DNA of 64,000 bases, from positions 1 to 64,000 of the forward strand of contig JAUCBJ010000054.1 in the NCBI GenBank assembly GCA_032718475.1, in the 5' to 3' direction. Numbering within the stretch: position 1 is the stretch's first letter; the number at the start of each line of letters is the position of its first letter. Source of the DNA: Nemertoderma westbladi. Taxonomy: Eukaryota; Xenacoelomorpha; Nemertodermatida; Nemertodermatidae. Of the stretch, positions 32,965 to 44,362 are shown piece by piece. Position numbers and translations under genes: made by a program. The notes under the pieces are model-generated. The model did no database searches. It saw nothing but the letters and a program-made list of their open reading frames with translations, and had not been told where the DNA came from.

Positions 32965-34848
32965 TTAACTATTTCGGGGTTCAACTATAGACTTGACGAA
33001 GTTAACATTGGTAACTATGGCTGTGGTAGCAACAACAATACGGTAACCATGGTTTCGTGCGAGAAAACGTAACGCCGCGACTTCCGACCGAGTGCATCCT
33101 CCAAGGAAATAAACGAGCACAACTCTCGGGGTAGTGGAGAAATCGTCAGGAGAGTTAGAGAAAGAACCAGAGAATGAACCGTGGAAGAGTTCCATTAGGG
33201 TAGGAGTGAACCCGCCCTTCAGGAGAACCTTCTCGATGAGTTTAATACTAAGAGGGGAATAAACACCGTTGAATAAGTATGACATATGTGTGGGTTCATA
33301 GTAATCCGAATACTTATTTACTTTTGGTTTTTCTCCCACTTCTTTGTAACACTTACGAAAGTTGTAAAGAATTGATGGCTGGTCTGCCGAGTTAACTAGG
33401 AGTCCGAGATTTCTGAGATCCCGGAATATCGGGAGGTGCCGGTAGCCATAGCTGTGTAGGTACTGCATCACAAGGGAATTATAATCAAATGATTGAAGAG
33501 TGCCATTTGTTAACGAGGCTAAACACAGTAGTCTCAGTGCGTGGTAACATGGCAACTGTTGGTTGATATAATCTTCTATAAACTCGAGACATTTCCGGAA
33601 GTAACGGTTCCCCAGCAACTTGTGTTCCACACCCAGCTTCTTGTATTCCTCCTCCACCAGAAACTGATCTTCCATACCAGATCCAACGTACAAGTGCCGA
33701 AACTCCTTCACGTCGGTGTTCATTACCCACTCGCACATACTCAGATGGTTTTGAACACTAGCACGCGATTTTTTATATAATTTAACATCCTTTCGAATAA
33801 ATTCATCAGTTTCTTCACTTGTAAATGATTTTGAGTTGGTGACTTCGTGTATGTGCTTCAGTTGTTTAGCTTTCTCAGTGAGGTAGAATATCGCACCTGG
33901 TATACTTAGGTCGCGAATACCAGCAAACACAGTGTCGTTAGATGTTGCTTCAATTCTTTTATTGTCTTTTGGTTCTGGCATCTCCCAGATTAACTCGCCT
34001 TCAACTCGGATGCCAAACCTCTCATCTAATATACCTTCATAGATATTTTGGGAGAGAAGTGGTGTGACTAAATCTGCGTTTCGGTCTATTAGAAATAAAT
34101 ATCCAAAACTGGAAGTGTTGCTTTGCTCAGGTTGATTATTCATCAAATGTTCTCTAGTCATTTCGTAGACTTCCGTCGCACAGCAACCAACTCCGTAGAC
34201 TTTGGGAATAATCCCGAATGCCGATTGAATTGAACACAAAGAACGAGAGATGCTTTTTAAACCGAAATTAACTTTATTTAAAAAGTATTCCGAATAAAAT
34301 GATGGATTGTCAGCTGACATTAAATCGTCATCAACCACTACCAAGTCGAGTTTGAACTCATCTATAGTGACGTCATCAAATATACCCCGATGATTATCTA
34401 CTTCATTTCTACATATGTAATTAATTTCCGGCACCGCAAACAGATGGAATTTCCTCTTGGGACGGTTTGTTTTTTCATTGACATCGTACGGCGGTTTGTT
34501 TACTGTTGTATTGAGTCGTTTCTCGTTGTCATATTCTATGTGTTTAGCCATATCTCGTATGTTGCCTAGACTCGGACGGAATATGTAAACTCTTTGATTA
34601 GAACTGGAATCTTTGAAAAAGGTTTGAATAGAAGAAGTGGAATCCGTTATAAAAGGAAATATTCTATTTATATTTTGATTTTTCGAAATTTCATCCATAT
34701 TGTACATTATATTTTTCGTGGCCTTAATAACGCTCTGTTCAATAACTATATCCTTAATACCTGGATATTTATCGAGAAGGGTAATCAATTCCTTTCTGGA
34801 TGTTTCGGTTAACTTGAATATGTTAGGTAACATTGAAGAAGAAGCCAT
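32965..34848 (-). CDS. VPS33B: VPS33B-like Sec1/Munc18 protein, copy 2 (intact, intronless)
   Basis: The protein has 627 aa (human VPS33B has 617). Sec1/Munc18 motifs run in order: YIFRPSLGNIRDMAKHI (about 87-103), FHLFAVPEINYICRNE, VYGVGCCATEVYEM, FLIDRNADLVTPLLSQNIYE then ERFGI, a variable helical insert, CYHALRLLCLASLTNG, and the C-terminal VVLVYFLGGCTRSEVAALRF, which is closest to VPS33B (GGCTFSEISALRF) rather than VPS33A. VPS33B acts with VIPAS39 in sorting to late endosomes, alpha-granules and other lysosome-related organelles (family knowledge). ATG at 34848. A 14-bp satellite starts about 110 bp upstream. Two blocks are about 99% identical to copy 1 (for example 34003-34474 with 24720-25192), the rest is diverged. 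No introns. Confidence 0.92.
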   Translation of the reverse strand: MASSSMLPNIFKLTETSRKELITLLDKYPGIKDIVIEQSVIKATKNIMYNMDEISKNQNINRIFPFITDSTSSIQTFFKDSSSNQRVYIFRPSLGNIRDMAKHIEYDNEKRLNTTVNKPPYDVNEKTNRPKRKFHLFAVPEINYICRNEVDNHRGIFDDVTIDEFKLDLVVVDDDLMSADNPSFYSEYFLNKVNFGLKSISRSLCSIQSAFGIIPKVYGVGCCATEVYEMTREHLMNNQPEQSNTSSFGYLFLIDRNADLVTPLLSQNIYEGILDERFGIRVEGELIWEMPEPKDNKRIEATSNDTVFAGIRDLSIPGAIFYLTEKAKQLKHIHEVTNSKSFTSEETDEFIRKDVKLYKKSRASVQNHLSMCEWVMNTDVKEFRHLYVGSGMEDQFLVEEEYKKLGVEHKLLGNRYFRKCLEFIEDYINQQLPCYHALRLLCLASLTNGTLQSFDYNSLVMQYLHSYGYRHLPIFRDLRNLGLLVNSADQPSILYNFRKCYKEVGEKPKVNKYSDYYEPTHMSYLFNGVYSPLSIKLIEKVLLKGGFTPTLMELFHGSFSGSFSNSPDDFSTTPRVVLVYFLGGCTRSEVAALRFLARNHGYRIVVATTAIVTNVNFVKSIVEPRNS

Positions 34849-34956
34849 CTCTCTAATTTGTGATTAATATTATTATCGCACTCTAAATTAGTTACTAAGT
34901 TATCTTTGTTTCCAGTACCGTTGCATGCGTTAATTACCTACAATCTATAATAATTG

Positions 34957-35920
34957 TATATTACACTAACTATATTACACTAACTATATTACACTAACTA
35001 TATTACACTAACTATATTACACTAACTATATTACACTAACTATATTACACTAACTATATTACACTAACTATATTACACTAACTATATTACACTAACTATA
35101 TTACACTAACTATATTACACTAACTATATTACACTAACTATATTACACTAACTATATTACACTAACTATATTACACTAACTATATTACACTAACTATATT
35201 ACACTAGCTATATTACACTAACTGTATTACACTAACTATATTACACTAACTATATTACCCTAACTATATTACACTAACTATATTACACTAACTATATTAC
35301 ACTAACTATATTACACTAACTATATTACCCTAACTATATTACACTAACTATATTACACTAACTATATTACACTAACTATATTACACTAACTATATTACAC
35401 TAACTATATTACACTAACTATATTACACTAACTATATTACACTAACTATATTACACTAACTATATTACACTAACTATATTACCCTAACTATATTACACTA
35501 ACTATATTACACTAACTATATTACACTAACTATATTACACTAACTATATTACACTAACTATATTACACTAACTATATTACACTAACTATATTACACTAAC
35601 TATATTACCCTAACTATATTACACTAACTATATTACACTAACTATATTACACTAACTATATTACACTAACTATATTACACTAACTATATTACACTAACTA
35701 TATTACACTAACTATATTACACTAACTATATTACACTAACTATATTACACGAACTATATTACACTAACTATATTATACTGAACTATATTACACTAACTAT
35801 ATTACACTAACTATATTACACGAACTATATTACACTACTATATTACACTAACTATATTACACTAACTATATTACACTAACTATATTACACTAACTATATT
35901 ACACTAACTATATTTCACTA
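34957..35920. repeat. 14-bp satellite CTATATTACACTAA (about 68 copies)
   Basis: The array is highly homogeneous. Rare variants (ACCCTAA, ACACGAA, one TATACTG) recur at spacings that suggest block duplication. It lies about 110 bp upstream of the VPS33B copy 2 start codon. Confidence 0.97.
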
Positions 35921-36050
35921 CCCACTACCCGTATAGTGTCATTTTCTGATGAAGATGATTTTCAAGAAGTATTGTTCACTGAAGGCCATTTATTATATTT
36001 AATAAATACGCGATGTTCTGGAACATTTCGTTTATGTATAAATAGAAAGG

Positions 36051-36210
36051 AGCAGGTTAAAGTGGCACGTTATTTTAACCAAAACAATAAACTAAACACA
36101 ATAGAACAGGTTACAGTTTTATTTTTGAGAGTAAGCAGCTGTTATTTGCGTCCAATTTCCCCTGGAGAGGGATGCATTTTTATTGCGTCCAGTCCCCCCC
36201 CCCCCCCTCC
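36051..36210 (+). repeat. Dispersed repeat copy ending in poly-C
   Basis: AAAACAATAAACTAAACAC, ATAGAACAGGTTACAG, GAGAGTAAGCAGCTGTTATT and ATTGCGTCCAGTCCCC match the copies at 715-945 and 32248-32402. The copy runs into a tract of C residues (36187-36213). No coding capacity. Confidence 0.8.
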
Positions 36211-36381
36211 CCCCCTATCTGGAATAGCTACGCCGTAGATATATTATAGGCATACCGTTGTTGCCCAGGTCCGGTCCGGTCCGGTCCGGGTCATCAGAAC
36301 ATGACACTGTATTACGGGTCATGGTGTAACGTACCGGTAGCTCGTATGAACTACATCGTTATTACACTGTTATTGGTATTT

Positions 36382-37028
36382 GGCATTACGTTGTATAAAC
36401 AAAAATGAAAATTTTAATATGACATTTTCTGGACTCATCTTTTGTTTTTTGGCTTATTCATTGTTCCGGAACATGTTAGCTATTCATTTTTTAAAAGAAT
36501 TATGTTCTAGAACAAATATTTTTTTGTTCTAGAACATTTTTAAAAAAAATCGGGATTTTATTTAAAACGCATGGAATCGTTCTAAAACGTGTTTAAAATC
36601 AATAAAAAAATTTTGGAAAATTTTTTTTATTGATTGTAATTTTTAACGTTTTGCACGTTTTAAAACGATTCCATGCGTTTTAAATAGAAACAATATTTTT
36701 TCTAAAAAACGTTCTAGAACAAGAAATATTTGTTCTAGAACATATTTTTTTATAAATGAATAGCTAACATGTTCTGGAACACTTTCTATACAAATAGTAA
36801 TAAGAACTAGGTACTACAAAATATTTATGGAGGGAAGTAGGATGTCGGAACCAGTGTTGAAATTACTATGCTAAACCTACCTAAAACACTAGCTACCATA
36901 AAAAAACATATCTACTAATGTTCTAGAACACGTATCAATAATAAAAATCATAATATGAGTTCAGAAAATATAAAGAAAATGTCATATTAAAATGTTCGAT
37001 TTTTGTTTATACATACAATAGTAATGCC
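36382..37028. mobile_element. Palindrome-rich fold-back TIR element with 9-bp target duplication
   Basis: The ends are GGCATTACGTTGTATAAAC on the left and GTTTATACATACAATAGTAA then TGCC on the right. The flanks TTGGTATTT (36373-36381) and CTGGTATTT (37029-37037) are a 9-bp duplication with one change. Inside is a second inverted repeat (about 36460-36780) with TGTTCTAGAACA palindromes at 36503 and 36525 on the left arm and mirrored pairs on the right, plus AATAGCTAACATGTTC. No reading frame. Confidence 0.85.
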
Positions 37029-37159
37029 CTGGTATTTATATAACTAAAAGAAAATAAAACATTGGCATTCAATGGGTTAATTCTTAATTCGCAGCCTAAT
37101 TTATCCAATATATATTTTTCGAATTTAATTTCCAATTTTAATGTCGTATTTAATTAATG

Positions 37160-37310
37160 TCGCAAGTGTCCTTGACGGAGTGAGACGGCGCCTTCAATTC
37201 GCCCTGATCAGGTCTAGTCCCCTGTGCCTCCGCGGTGGACGGCGACCTTGGAGGGGCCTAGGTTTCGGCGACGGAGCCGGGTTGCGGGGCAACGATGTCG
37301 CCACGCAATA
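37160..37310. other. Short GC-rich patch
   Basis: About 150 bp of high G+C (CCTCCGCGGTGGACGGCGAC and similar) sits between AT-rich sequences. A 24-codon frame on the minus strand starts ATGGCAATGAG and is too short to judge. It may be a promoter-like island or a transferred or retroelement scrap. Confidence 0.3.
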
Positions 37311-37489
37311 TGGCTGAACTCATTGCCATAGTTTCTTTAGTTAATTTAATCTGAAACTATTTAATTATTGTTATAATTATTACTCTCTATAATAATTATT
37401 AATTAATGTATTAATATATAATATTATATTTAGATATCCATTTTCAAATTAAATAAATTGTAAACTATAATTATTGTCTGTTCGAGAAC

Positions 37490-37908
37490 GGAATATACGG
37501 ATATACACCATGACCCGTACACCACGTCCTGGAATATACGGATATACACCATGACCCGTACACCACGTCCTGGAATATACGGATATACACCATGACCCGT
37601 ACACCACGTCCTGGAATATACGGATATACACCATGACCCGTACACCACGTCCTGGAATATACGGATATACACCATGACACGTACACCACGTCCTGGAATA
37701 TACGGATATACACCATGACCCGTACACCACGTCCTGGAATATACGGATATACACCATGACCCGTACACCACGTCCTGGAATATACGGATATACACCATGA
37801 CCCGTACACCACGTCCTGGAATATACGGATATACACCATGACCCGTACACCACGTCCTGGAATATACGGATATACACCATGACCCGTACACCACGTCCTG
37901 GAATATAG
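37490..37908. repeat. 41-bp minisatellite (about 10 copies)
   Basis: The unit contains GGAATATACGGATATACACC, ATGACCCGTACACCACGTCC and T. It is nearly perfect, with a single C-to-A change near 37678. A tract of 22 C (37933-37954) follows at once. Frames are open in three phases but only encode repeats. Confidence 0.95.
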
Positions 37909-38616
37909 TGTCGTTATTGAGGTACCTGGACTCCCCCCCCCCCCCCCCCCCCCCAATTTTTCTACAAATCTTAATGAGATTGCATGAAATTTGAAACATA
38001 GATAGTTTCACCTCCCCCCCTCCTTGCTGGGTGAGCCAGAATTTTTATTTTTGCTTTCATTCTTTAGCTACAAACGTTTAAAAAAGGTGTCTCCGTCGGT
38101 ATTGCGCCAGTTACACCGCAGTTATTCTTCAACCTTATAGCGATTTGTTGATATTGATGGATAGATGACCATGCAAGGATTCCAATATGAATCACAATCT
38201 GAATTTCGTCGTAAAGCAGCTGAGATATGAGCGTTCAACATGATTTAGCATCTGCGCGACGCTATTTTATTTTATTCGGCAACTTTCCGAAGATGAACTC
38301 CAAAGAATTATCTAATAGTTCTCTGGTTAATAGTTCTCTCTAAATGTTCTCTGCAATACAATTTGGTATATTTCATTTGTGCGTAAAAATATGCAATTTT
38401 ACTTTGAAGATAATATATTGATTGATTTGTTTATTTGCATCTTTCGTTTACATATCAAACTGCAACCAACCATGATGGTGAACAAAACCCTCACCGATTG
38501 GTTAGTGCCGCATAATATTTTAAATCGGTGCACATGTAGGTGACGCAATAGCAATGCCAGTTTAGAGTTACCTACATGGTCATAGAGAAAGATGGTTGAG
38601 GTTGGTTGGGGCTTCT

Positions 38617-38643
38617 GGGGGGGGGGGGGGGGGGGGGGGGGGG
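38617..38643. repeat. Poly-G tract of about 27
   Basis: An uninterrupted G run, followed by GCCCAGG. It is similar in kind to runs at 46895-46915 and 56934-56946. Confidence 0.9.
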
Positions 38644-38789
38644 CCCAGGCTGGCCAAAGCTGTCCATATTATCGATAATCCAAATTTTGTTAAGGTTATA
38701 ATTGACTTAACTTTATCAATAATCTAATGTAAATAAAGGAATAATTTTAAATGTAAAAGAAACAAACAATGAAAGAAAAGGTGACACAA

Positions 38790-39025
38790 AAACAGAATAA
38801 TTAATTATTTTTCGTTTTGCAAATAATTCTTTAAAGATTTTGAGAAAAGAAACTTTGAACCCAGACTACGCAAATGGTTTGGAAGAGAGTTCCATATTTT
38901 TGGACCCTGAAAAGGAATAGATCGTCGTCCTACTTCTAAACGAAATTGAGGTAAATAGAAACAACCCTGGGAAGAAGCATGAGTGTTGTGGGTGTGGATG
39001 GTGGCTGTTTTCCGGAAAAGATAAG
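38790..39025 (-). pseudogene. CR1/Jockey-type LINE 3' fragment
   Basis: On the minus strand HNTHASSQGCFYLPQFRLEV is followed by GRRSIPFQGPKIWNSLPNHL and SLKNYLQNEK. This is the C-terminal signature of CR1/Jockey-group reverse transcriptases (R-[ST]-I-x-[FY]-x-G-x-x-[IV]-W-N-S-L-P). Only this last part is present; the fragment is about 235 bp. Confidence 0.8.
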
Positions 39026-40526
39026 CAAGAAGGTTAATTATTATTATTATTATTATTAGCGCTCTTTAATGGTAAAAAATACAACAATTTATACAAAAAA
39101 ATAAAACACGTTAGAGGGAGACCACCACTAGGCACCAGGCACTTACAGTGTAGGTTTAAAGTTCACTATGCATCACATCACAAGTTCACGATACAATGAA
39201 AACACATGTAAAAACAGCAATAACAATTATGAAGAAAAACGGATTATAAAAATTTTCAGAAATAAAATCATTTCAGCTACACTCACGGACGGTAAGAAAT
39301 TGGGTATAAGTAAAACTACAATTTGGACCATGGATGATATGAACAATAATGAAATTATATCAGATAAAGTAATAATATCAGATATCAAAATTACAGAAAG
39401 GCAGAAAATCGAAATCAAGTAGCAAATGAGAAAATATTGAAAGTGATTTTGCACCAACAGTTTCAGACTAGTAGTGATAGACTAGTAGGTGATGAGAAGT
39501 GATGAGAATATAGTGTCGGCTTGACCGACTTCATTATGTTAATAATAAATATCACTCTACTCTACAACCCAGACAGTAAGCAAACATTAACTGGTTTAGC
39601 TGGCTATTACAGTCTCAGCTGAATAACTCTTCCCAATGCATCCTTGCTATGTTAATTAATTAGCGTGCAAGCTAAATGACTGTTAGTTATACAGTGTGTT
39701 GGCTACTATTGATTGTACTGTGCTCTCTAGCTCTCATCTAATTATTGTTTTATTTTAAAATCCGTGTGCCAACATTAATACTGTGGAGGCTGTATGCTTA
39801 TAAGGCTGAATGTTTACTCAGCCTCATAATGATTCTCCATAAGGCTAACATCATAGTTTGAAATATAAAAATCTGTTATAATAATAATATAATTGTTGTA
39901 TTTAATTAATATCGTGGTTTACATTGAACAGTGTAAATTGTCAATCGAGGTTTACATTGAAACATCTCAACTTGTTTTATTTATTACAAAAATAAGAACG
40001 AATTTATCTTATCACTTCTTGTGCGCGATTGTATTGAATTCATGGCAACTGCTGTTATTATTATCAATTGACACCTCGACTCCTCTCTGAGATTCCGGCT
40101 ACTCTATCCGATAGAACAAAATAATCATTTCGCTAACTGCTCTCTATCTTCTATAATCACAACAGCTTTTATAATTCATTAGATGATTACCACATAATAA
40201 TTATTATAGTTTGAAGTTGTCTAGAAAATTTTTCGTACACCACTGGGACTACCCTCACACTTATTTATTATCAGACAGAACAAAAAGCTTTTACTTGACA
40301 TGTACTGTCTCCTACGACTTGCTTCACGGGCCGCTAGGTCCGTCTCTAGTAAACTATTGTAGTTTTTTAGGAAAAAAAAATAATAAATTACTCCTAAAAT
40401 CAACAGAAAACGAGCAATCGAGAACACTTTCAAAAAAAGTTCAAAACTAGCTAGTACAGTATAAAACATTCGGGAGGTTTGCGCCCCAAACATAATCGAG
40501 TTTCGACTGAATTCTCGCTCGTCGGC
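39026..40526. other. Intergenic DNA before the 91-bp satellite
   Basis: It has a (TTA)n run near 39037-39058. No gene recognised. The 84-codon frame at 39168-39422 lacks any recognisable motif and is AT-driven. Confidence 0.4.
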
Positions 40527-43500
40527 CAACAGATTTATTAGCTTATCTTTAGTTTAATTGTCTTCTTTATGGGGTCGATCTGCTCTCCTTCGCTCTCTGT
40601 CGCGTACCATATTGGGTGACCTACTTTATTAGTTCATCTTTAGTTTCATTTTCGTCTTTATGGGGTCGATCTGCTCTCCTTCGCTCTCTGTCGTGTACCA
40701 TATTGGGTGATCTACTTTATTAGTTCATCTTTAGTTTAATTGTCTTCTTTATGGGGTCGATCTGCTCTCTTTCGCTCTCTGTCGCGTACCATATTGGGTG
40801 ATCTACTTTATTAGTTCATCTTTAGTTTCATTTTCGTCTTTATGGGGTCGATCTGCTCTCCTCCGCTCTCTGTCGCATACCATATTGGGTGATCTACTTT
40901 ATTAGTTCATCTTTAGTTTAATTGTCTTCCTTATGGGGTCGATCTGCTCTCCTTCGCTCTCTGTCGTGTACCATATTGGGTGATCTACTTTATTAGTTCA
41001 TCTTTAGTTTCATTTTCGTCTTTATGGGGTCGATCTGCTCTCCTCCGCTCTCTGTCGCGTACCATATTGGGTGATCTACTTTATTAGTTTATCTTTAGTT
41101 TAATTGTCTTCTTTATGGGGTCGATCTGCTCTCCTTCGCTCTCTGCCGCGTACCATATCGGGTGATCTAATTTATTAGTTCATCTTTAGTTTCATTTTCG
41201 TCTTTATGGGGTCGATCTTCTCTCCTTCGCTCTCTGTCGCATACCATATTGGGTGATCTACTTTATTAGTTCATCTTTAGTTTAATTGTCTTCTTTATGG
41301 GGTCGATCTGCTCTCCTTCGCTCTCTGTCGCGTACCATATTGGGTGATCTACTTTATTAGTTCACCTTTAGTTTAATTGTCTTCTTTATGGGGTCGATCC
41401 GCTCTCCTTCGCTCTCTGTCGCGTACCATATTGGGTGATCTACTTTATTAGTTCATCTTTAGTTTCATTTTCGTCTTTATGGGGTCGATCTGCTCTCCTC
41501 CGCTCTCTGTCGCGTACCATATTGGGTGATCTACTTTATTAGTTCATCTTTAGTTTCATTTTCGTCTTTATGGGGTCGATCTGCTCTCCTCCGCTCTCTG
41601 TCGCGTACCATATTGGGTGATCTACTTTATTAGTTTATCTTTAGTTTAATTTTCGTCTTTATGGGGTCGATCTGCTCTCCTTCGCTCTCTGTCGCGTACC
41701 ATATTGGGTGATCTACTTTATTAGTTCATCTTTAGTTTCATTTTCGTCTTTATGGGGTCGATCTGCTCTCCTTCGCTCTCTGTCGCGTACCATATTGGGT
41801 GATCTACTTTATTAGTTCATCTTTAGTTTCATTTTCGTCTTTATGGGGTCGATCTGCTCTCCTTCGCTCTCTGCCGCGTACCATATCGGGTGATCTAATT
41901 TATTAGTTCATCTTTAGTTTCATTTTCGTCTTTATGGGGTCGATCTGCTCTCCTTCGCTCTCTGCCGCGTACCATATCGGGTGATCTAATTTATTAGTTC
42001 ATCTTTAGTTTCATTTTCGTCTTTATGGGGTCGATCTGCTCTCCTTCGCTCTCTGCCGCGTACCATATCGGGTGATCTAATTTATTAGTTCATCTTTAGT
42101 TTCATTTTCGTCTTTATGGGGTCAATCTGCTCTCCTTCGCTCTCTGTCGCGTACCATATTGGGTGATCTACTTTATTAGTTCATCTTTAGTTTCATTTTC
42201 GTCTTTATGGGGTCGATCTGCTCTCCTCCGCTCTCTGTCGCGTACCATATTGGGTGATCTACTTTATTAGTTTATCTTTAGTTTAATTGTCTTTTTTATG
42301 GGGTCGATCTGCTCTCCTTCGCTCTCTGCCGCGTACCATATCGGGTGATCTAATTTATTAGTTCATCTTTAGTTTCATTTTCGTCTTTATGGGGTCGATC
42401 TGCTCTCCTTCGCTCTCTGTCGCGTACCATATTGGGTGATCTACTTTATTAGTTCATCTTTAGTTTCATTTTCGTCTTTATGGGGTCGATCTGCTCTCCT
42501 CCGCTCTCTGTCGCGTACCATATTGGGTGATCTACTTTATTAGTTCATCTTTAGTTTCATTTTCGTCTTTATGGGGTCGATCTGCTCTCCTCCGCTCTCT
42601 GTCGCGTACCATATTGGGTGATCTACTTTATTAGTTTATCTTTAGTTTAATTGTCTTCTTTATGGGGTCGATCTGCTCTCCTTCGCTCTCTGCCGCGTAC
42701 CATATCGGGTGATCTAATTTATTAGTTCATCTTTAGTTTCATTTTCGTCTTTATGGGGTCGATCTGCTCTCCTTCGCTCTCTGTCGCATACCATATTGGG
42801 TGATCTACTTTATTAGTTCATCTTTAGTTTAATTGTCTTCTTTATGGGGTCGATCTGCTCTCCTTCGCTCTCTGTCGCGTACCATATTGGGTGATCTACT
42901 TTATTAGTTCACCTTTAGTTTAATTGTCTTCTTTATGGGGTCGATCCGCTCTCCTTCGCTCTCTGTCGCGTACCATATTGGGTGATCTACTTGATTAGTT
43001 CATCTTTAGTTTAATTGTCTTCTTTATGGGGTCGATCTGCTCTCCTCCGCTCTCTGTCGCGTACCATATTGGGTGATCTACTTTATTAGTTCATCTTTAG
43101 TTTCATTTTCGTCTTTATGGGGTCGATCTGCTCTCCTTCGCTCTCTGTCGCGTACCATATCGGGTGATCTAATTTATTAGTTCATCTTTAGTTTAATTGT
43201 CTTCTTTATGGGGTTGATCTGCTCTCCTTCACTCTCTGTCGCGTACCATATTGGGTGATCTACTTTATTAGTTCATCTTTAGTTTAATTGTTTTCTTTAT
43301 GGGGTCGATCTGCTTTCCTTCGCTCTCTGTCGCGTACCATATTGGGTGATCTACTTTATTAGTTCATCTTTAGTATAATTGTCTTCTTTATGGGGTCGAT
43401 CTGCTCTCCTTCGCTCTCTGTCGCGTACCATATTGGGTGATCTACTTTATTAGTTCATCTTTAGTTTCATTTTTGTCTTTATGGGGTCGATCTGCTCTCC

Positions 43501-44362
43501 TTCGCTCTCTGTCGCGTACCATATTGGGTGATCTACTTTATTAATTCATCTTTAGTTTAATTGTCTTCTTTATGGGGTCGATCTGCTCTCCTTCGATCTT
43601 TGTCGCGTACCATATTGGGTGATCTACTTTATTAGTTCATCTTTAGTTTCATTTTCGTCTTTATGGGATTGATCTGCTCTCCTTCGCTCTCTGTCGCGTA
43701 CCATATTGGGTGATCTACTTTATTAGTTCACCTTTAGTTTAATTGTCTTCTTTATGGGGTCGATCTGCTCTCCTTCGCTCTCTGTCGCGTACCATATTGG
43801 GTGATCTACTTTATTAGTTCATCTTTAGTTTCATTTTCGTCTTTATGGGGTTGATCTGCTCTCCTTCGCTCTCTGTCGCGTACCATATTGGGTGATCTAC
43901 TTTATTAGTTCATCTTTAGTTTCATTTTCGTCTTTATGGGGTCGATCTGCTCTCCTCCGCTCTCTGTCGTGTACCGTATTGGGTGATCTACTTTATTAGT
44001 TTATCTTTAGTTTAATTGTCTTCTTTATGGGGCCGATCTGCTCTCCTTCGCTCTCTGTCGCGTACTATATTGGGTTATCTACTTTATTAGTTCATCTTTA
44101 GTTTCATTTTCGTCTTTATGGGGTCGATCTGCTCTCCTCCGCTCTCTGTCGCGTACCATATTGGGTGATCTACTATATTAGTTCATCTTTAGTTTCATTT
44201 TCGTCTTTATGGGGTCGATCTGCTCTCCTCCGCTCTCTGTCGCGTACCATATTGGCTGATCTACTTTATTAGTTCATCTTTAGTTTCATTTTCGTCTTTA
44301 TGGGGTCGATCTGCTCTCCTCCGCTCTCTGCCGTGTACCATTTGGGTGATCTACTTTATTAA
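40527..44362. repeat. 91-bp satellite array (about 42 copies)
   Basis: The unit contains TTTATGGGGTCGATCTGCTC, TCCTTCGCTCTCTGTCGCGT, ACCATATTGGGTGATCTAC and TTTATTAGTTCATCTTTAG. Two main versions alternate (TTTCATTTTCGTC and TTTAATTGTCTTC), and diagnostic variants (CTGCCGCG with ATATCGGG) recur in blocks, so multi-unit amplification has occurred. The right end cuts directly into the fibrinogen-domain gene at 44363. Confidence 0.96.

Noticed and set aside
37430-38011. Frames of 143-193 codons with GVYPYIPGRGVRV repeats
   Set aside because: Phases of the 41-bp minisatellite, not proteins.
39168-39422. 84-codon frame rich in I, K and N
   Set aside because: No recognisable motif; composition follows the AT-rich DNA.
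40527-44362. CRISPR-like array or repeated RNA genes
   Set aside because: Units are directly adjacent without unique spacers, the organism is eukaryotic, and no RNA polymerase III boxes recur in each unit.
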